In this document: one piece after another, positions 61,551-64,000 of the stretch
Layout: each line of letters opens with the position of its first letter
How positions within the stretch are numbered: the stretch's first letter is position 1
Source of the DNA: Paludibacteraceae bacterium
GTDB taxonomy: Bacteria; Bacteroidota; Bacteroidia; Bacteroidales; Paludibacteraceae
Assembly: GCA_024401645.1 (NCBI GenBank)
Contig: JAKSKR010000011.1
Coordinates: 1 to 64,000, forward strand
Direction: 5' to 3'
Length of the DNA stretch: 64,000 nucleotides
Position numbers and translations under genes: made by a program
The notes under the pieces: model-generated
Seen by the model: the letters and a program-made list of their open reading frames with translations, nothing else
Databases searched by the model: none
Told to the model about the DNA's origin: nothing

Positions 61551-61677
61551 TGGCAGAATATAAGGCACAAAAACTTTCATTTTTTTTGTATCTTTACAAA
61601 GACACATTTTATGGGGATAACCTATGGGGTTCACCCTCCAATTCAGGCGCCCCTTCATTTTCTAGAAGTTTACAACA

Positions 61678-63999
61678 TTGAAGCATATATTAAAAACAAT
61701 TATGACCATGGGATGCGCTACCCTATTGGCAGCATGCTCTAGCGAGAACATCGACAAACAAGTCGATGCCCTCTATAACAAGATGAGTCAGGAAGAACGC
61801 CTCGCACAATTGCACGGCATTTACCTCGACCAGTTTTTCGACGCCGAGGGCAACCTCGACACTGCGACTTGCCTGAAGCTTATACCCAACGGCATAGGCC
61901 ACTTTTCGCAATATGCCGTCACCCAGCGCAAGACTCCCGACGAGTTACGCGACATGGTGGCAAAGATGCAGGCTTGGCTAATGACACGTACCCCAAATGG
62001 CATTCCGGCCCTCTTTCACGACGAGGTGTTAAGCGGTATTGCCACATACGGAGCAACCATCTACCCACAACAGATAGGACTGGCCTGTTCGTTCAACCCC
62101 GAACTTGCAGAAACCAAAACAAGACAGACAGCTAACGACTTCCGCCAGATAGGTGGCAGGCTTGCCCTTTCGCCAATGGTCGACGTGGTGCGCAACCCGT
62201 CGTTCAACCGCTTGGAAGAGTCGTATGGCGAAGACGGCTACCTTGGTGCAGCCATGGGTGTGGCCTTTGTGAAAGGCTTGCAGCAAGGCGACCTGAAGCA
62301 CAATGTTGCAGCCTGCAGCAAACACTTCCTTGGCTATGGTGGTGGTGGCGATGCTAAAGAAAAGGAACTGATGGAAGACATCTTGCTTCCGCACGAAGCC
62401 ATCATCCGCCTTGCGGGCAGCCAGGTGCTAATGACTGGTTACCACAACTTTAGGGAAACCAACTGCGTAGCAAACAGCCAACTACAAAACGAGATTTTAA
62501 GGGGTTACCTGAAATATGACGGACTTACCATTAGCGACTATGGTTCAATAGACCAGTTGTCAAACATGGAAAGCCTAACCCACTGCGCTGCCGCTGCCAT
62601 TAACGGCGGCAACGATGTTGACTTCCCTGAAGGAAAGTCGTACACCCACCTACCCGAAGCCATTGAGAAAGGCATGGTCAGCCCCGAAGCCTTTGCAACA
62701 GCCGTTAAGCGCGTGCTGAAACTGAAGGCCAAGCTAGGACTGTTTGACGAGAATGCGGACCTTTACAGTGCCGAACACATTGAATTTGACACTCCAGAAG
62801 AACGACAAACGTCGTACGAACTAGCCACCCAAAGCGTGGTGCTACTCAAGAACGACGGCACACTACCGTTGAAGAAAGGGGGCAAGATTGCCCTAACGGG
62901 TCCTAACGCCAACAGCATGTGGGCCATGCTTGGCGACTACACCTACCAGTCGATGCGCTACTTCTGGCAACTGAAAATGGAAGATGCCATGCACCCACGC
63001 ATTGTGAACCTTAAGGACGGATTGACCAACAAGCTGCCAAAGAACTACACCTTAGCCTACAGCCGTGGTTGCGACTGGACCGAGAAGGTGGAAACAACCA
63101 TTGAAGACACTGGCGACGAACGTGCCGCCTACATGCGCAAGATACAAGACCGCAAGATTGACAGTGGCGAAACTGCCGACCTTGCTGCAGCCCTTAAACT
63201 TGCAGCCAGCAGCGACGTCATCATTGCCGCCGTTGGCGAAAACGTCATTCTCTGTGGCGAGAACCGCAACCGCACCAGCCTTCGCCTACCAGGCGAACAG
63301 GAGGCCTTCGTTGAGAAACTGATTGCCACCGGCAAACCGGTTGTGTTGGTGGTATTTGGGGGCAGAGCGCAAGTTATTTCAAAATTCGAAGATAAATGTG
63401 CAGCCGTCATTCAGGCGTGGTACCCTGGCGAAGAGGGCGGCAATGCGTTGGCCGACATTATTTACGGCAACGTATGCCCTTCTGGTAAGTTAAGTGTCAG
63501 CTATCCGGCAAAGGAGTTGAACGAGCCCATCTGCTACAACTACGGCATTGCAGCCAACGATGCGCGCATAGCGCACCCATTCGGCTACGGGTTAAGCTAC
63601 GCCACGTTTGCCTACGGCAACCTGAACATGGAGAAGACCGTAAGCACCAAGGCCGAGACATTCGACGTCAGCCTAGACGTGACCAACACGGGCGAAATGG
63701 AAGCCGAGGAAATTGTGCAACTCTACGTGTCGCCTACCGACACCACTGCCAAGCTGAAACCTATCCAGCTACAAGGTTTCCGCCGCGTGTTGTTACAACC
63801 GGGCGAGACCAAAAAAGTGTCGTTTGCCATGTCGCCACAGCAGTTGGGTTACTACAACAACGGCCACTGGACCATAGATGCCGGCAAGTACGCCATTAAG
63901 ATTGGTGCATCTTCTGCCGACATTCGCCTACAAGGTACTGTCACCCTTGAAGGCAAGAGCAAAGACCTGCCACTTCGAACCAAATATTTTGCTGATTAA
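61678..63999 (+). CDS. GH3 beta-glucosidase/xylosidase-type lipoprotein
   Basis: A 773-residue GH3 enzyme, complete to the last base pair of the window. The probable start is TTG at 61678, because it supplies the Lys-containing n-region of the lipoprotein signal (MKHILKTIMTMGCATLLAAC); the first ATG would leave only a stub. Marks: GRLALSPMVDVVRNPSFNR, KHFLGYGGGGD, the nucleophile Asp287 in TISDYGSID, the second domain from QSVVLLKNDGTLPL, and a C-terminal fibronectin-III-like domain (VQLYVSPTD ... LQGFRRVLL). It should release terminal sugars from beta-linked oligosaccharides, for example laminarin products of the GH16 enzyme. Confidence 0.94.
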   Translation: MKHILKTIMTMGCATLLAACSSENIDKQVDALYNKMSQEERLAQLHGIYLDQFFDAEGNLDTATCLKLIPNGIGHFSQYAVTQRKTPDELRDMVAKMQAWLMTRTPNGIPALFHDEVLSGIATYGATIYPQQIGLACSFNPELAETKTRQTANDFRQIGGRLALSPMVDVVRNPSFNRLEESYGEDGYLGAAMGVAFVKGLQQGDLKHNVAACSKHFLGYGGGGDAKEKELMEDILLPHEAIIRLAGSQVLMTGYHNFRETNCVANSQLQNEILRGYLKYDGLTISDYGSIDQLSNMESLTHCAAAAINGGNDVDFPEGKSYTHLPEAIEKGMVSPEAFATAVKRVLKLKAKLGLFDENADLYSAEHIEFDTPEERQTSYELATQSVVLLKNDGTLPLKKGGKIALTGPNANSMWAMLGDYTYQSMRYFWQLKMEDAMHPRIVNLKDGLTNKLPKNYTLAYSRGCDWTEKVETTIEDTGDERAAYMRKIQDRKIDSGETADLAAALKLAASSDVIIAAVGENVILCGENRNRTSLRLPGEQEAFVEKLIATGKPVVLVVFGGRAQVISKFEDKCAAVIQAWYPGEEGGNALADIIYGNVCPSGKLSVSYPAKELNEPICYNYGIAANDARIAHPFGYGLSYATFAYGNLNMEKTVSTKAETFDVSLDVTNTGEMEAEEIVQLYVSPTDTTAKLKPIQLQGFRRVLLQPGETKKVSFAMSPQQLGYYNNGHWTIDAGKYAIKIGASSADIRLQGTVTLEGKSKDLPLRTKYFAD

Positions 64000-64000
64000 T

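Noticed and set aside
1..64000. tRNA or rRNA genes
   Set aside because: No cloverleaf with CCA-proximal acceptor pairing or rRNA segments were noticed in the intergenic regions.

Overview
The window looks like a chromosomal segment of a Bacteroidales bacterium, closest in style to Prevotella or Bacteroides. The reasons are the many TAnnTTTG (-7) promoters in front of genes, the near absence of Shine-Dalgarno sites, BspA-like, FISUMP and T9SS-style secreted proteins, secreted glycoside hydrolases, and a type II-C CRISPR system with a 47-bp repeat. This assignment is an inference from gene content; no rRNA or tRNA gene was seen.

Layout. 0-9.8 kb: an AraC regulator, S-adenosylhomocysteine hydrolase (ahcY), two tandem AAA-ATPase/PD-(D/E)XK genes that have been partly homogenised, a periplasmic thioredoxin, a lipoprotein 5'-nucleotidase, and a compact peroxide-defence operon (glutathione peroxidase, two small proteins, an OhrR-like sensor). 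9.8-11.1 kb: a GxxExxY protein and a repeat-rich intergenic region ending in four tandem 33-bp hairpins. 11.1-26.1 kb: a GH53 galactanase and a GH2 beta-galactosidase/CBM6 protein on either side of a complete II-C CRISPR locus: tracrRNA on the minus strand, cas9-cas1-cas2 on the plus strand, then 29 repeats and 28 spacers. Every repeat, read on the minus strand, contains a full Bacteroidetes-type promoter (TTG, 19 nt, TACCTTTG). 26.2-30.5 kb: a WaaP-like kinase, two FISUMP surface proteins, and a DUF3791 operon that has lost its central gene. 30.6-36.2 kb: an etfB-etfA-acyl-CoA dehydrogenase operon and two adjacent secreted nucleases. 36.7-41.8 kb: a three-gene operon for BspA-like and lipoprotein surface proteins, flanked by 24-bp repeats. 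42.0-42.9 kb: a lipoprotein.

43.06-49.06 kb holds the most unusual locus: nine intact, tightly packed minus-strand genes that read as a virus-like capsid module (neck-like proteins, a small membrane protein, two Gln-rich internal-protein candidates, a scaffold-like protein, a major-capsid-like protein, head-completion-like proteins). No terminase, portal, tail, integrase or replication gene is present. The capsid-like protein carries a hydrophobic N-terminal extension. It is the best candidate here for an undescribed system: a domesticated capsid, nanocompartment or transfer-agent-like device.

49.3-64 kb: YD-repeat secreted proteins, two His-rich exported proteins sharing an upstream palindrome, a pdxJ operon, a GH16 laminarinase-like enzyme with a sorting domain, an alpha/beta hydrolase, an unknown membrane protein and a GH3 lipoprotein. 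The carbohydrate genes together point to use of galactan (GH53, GH2) and beta-glucan (GH16, GH3).
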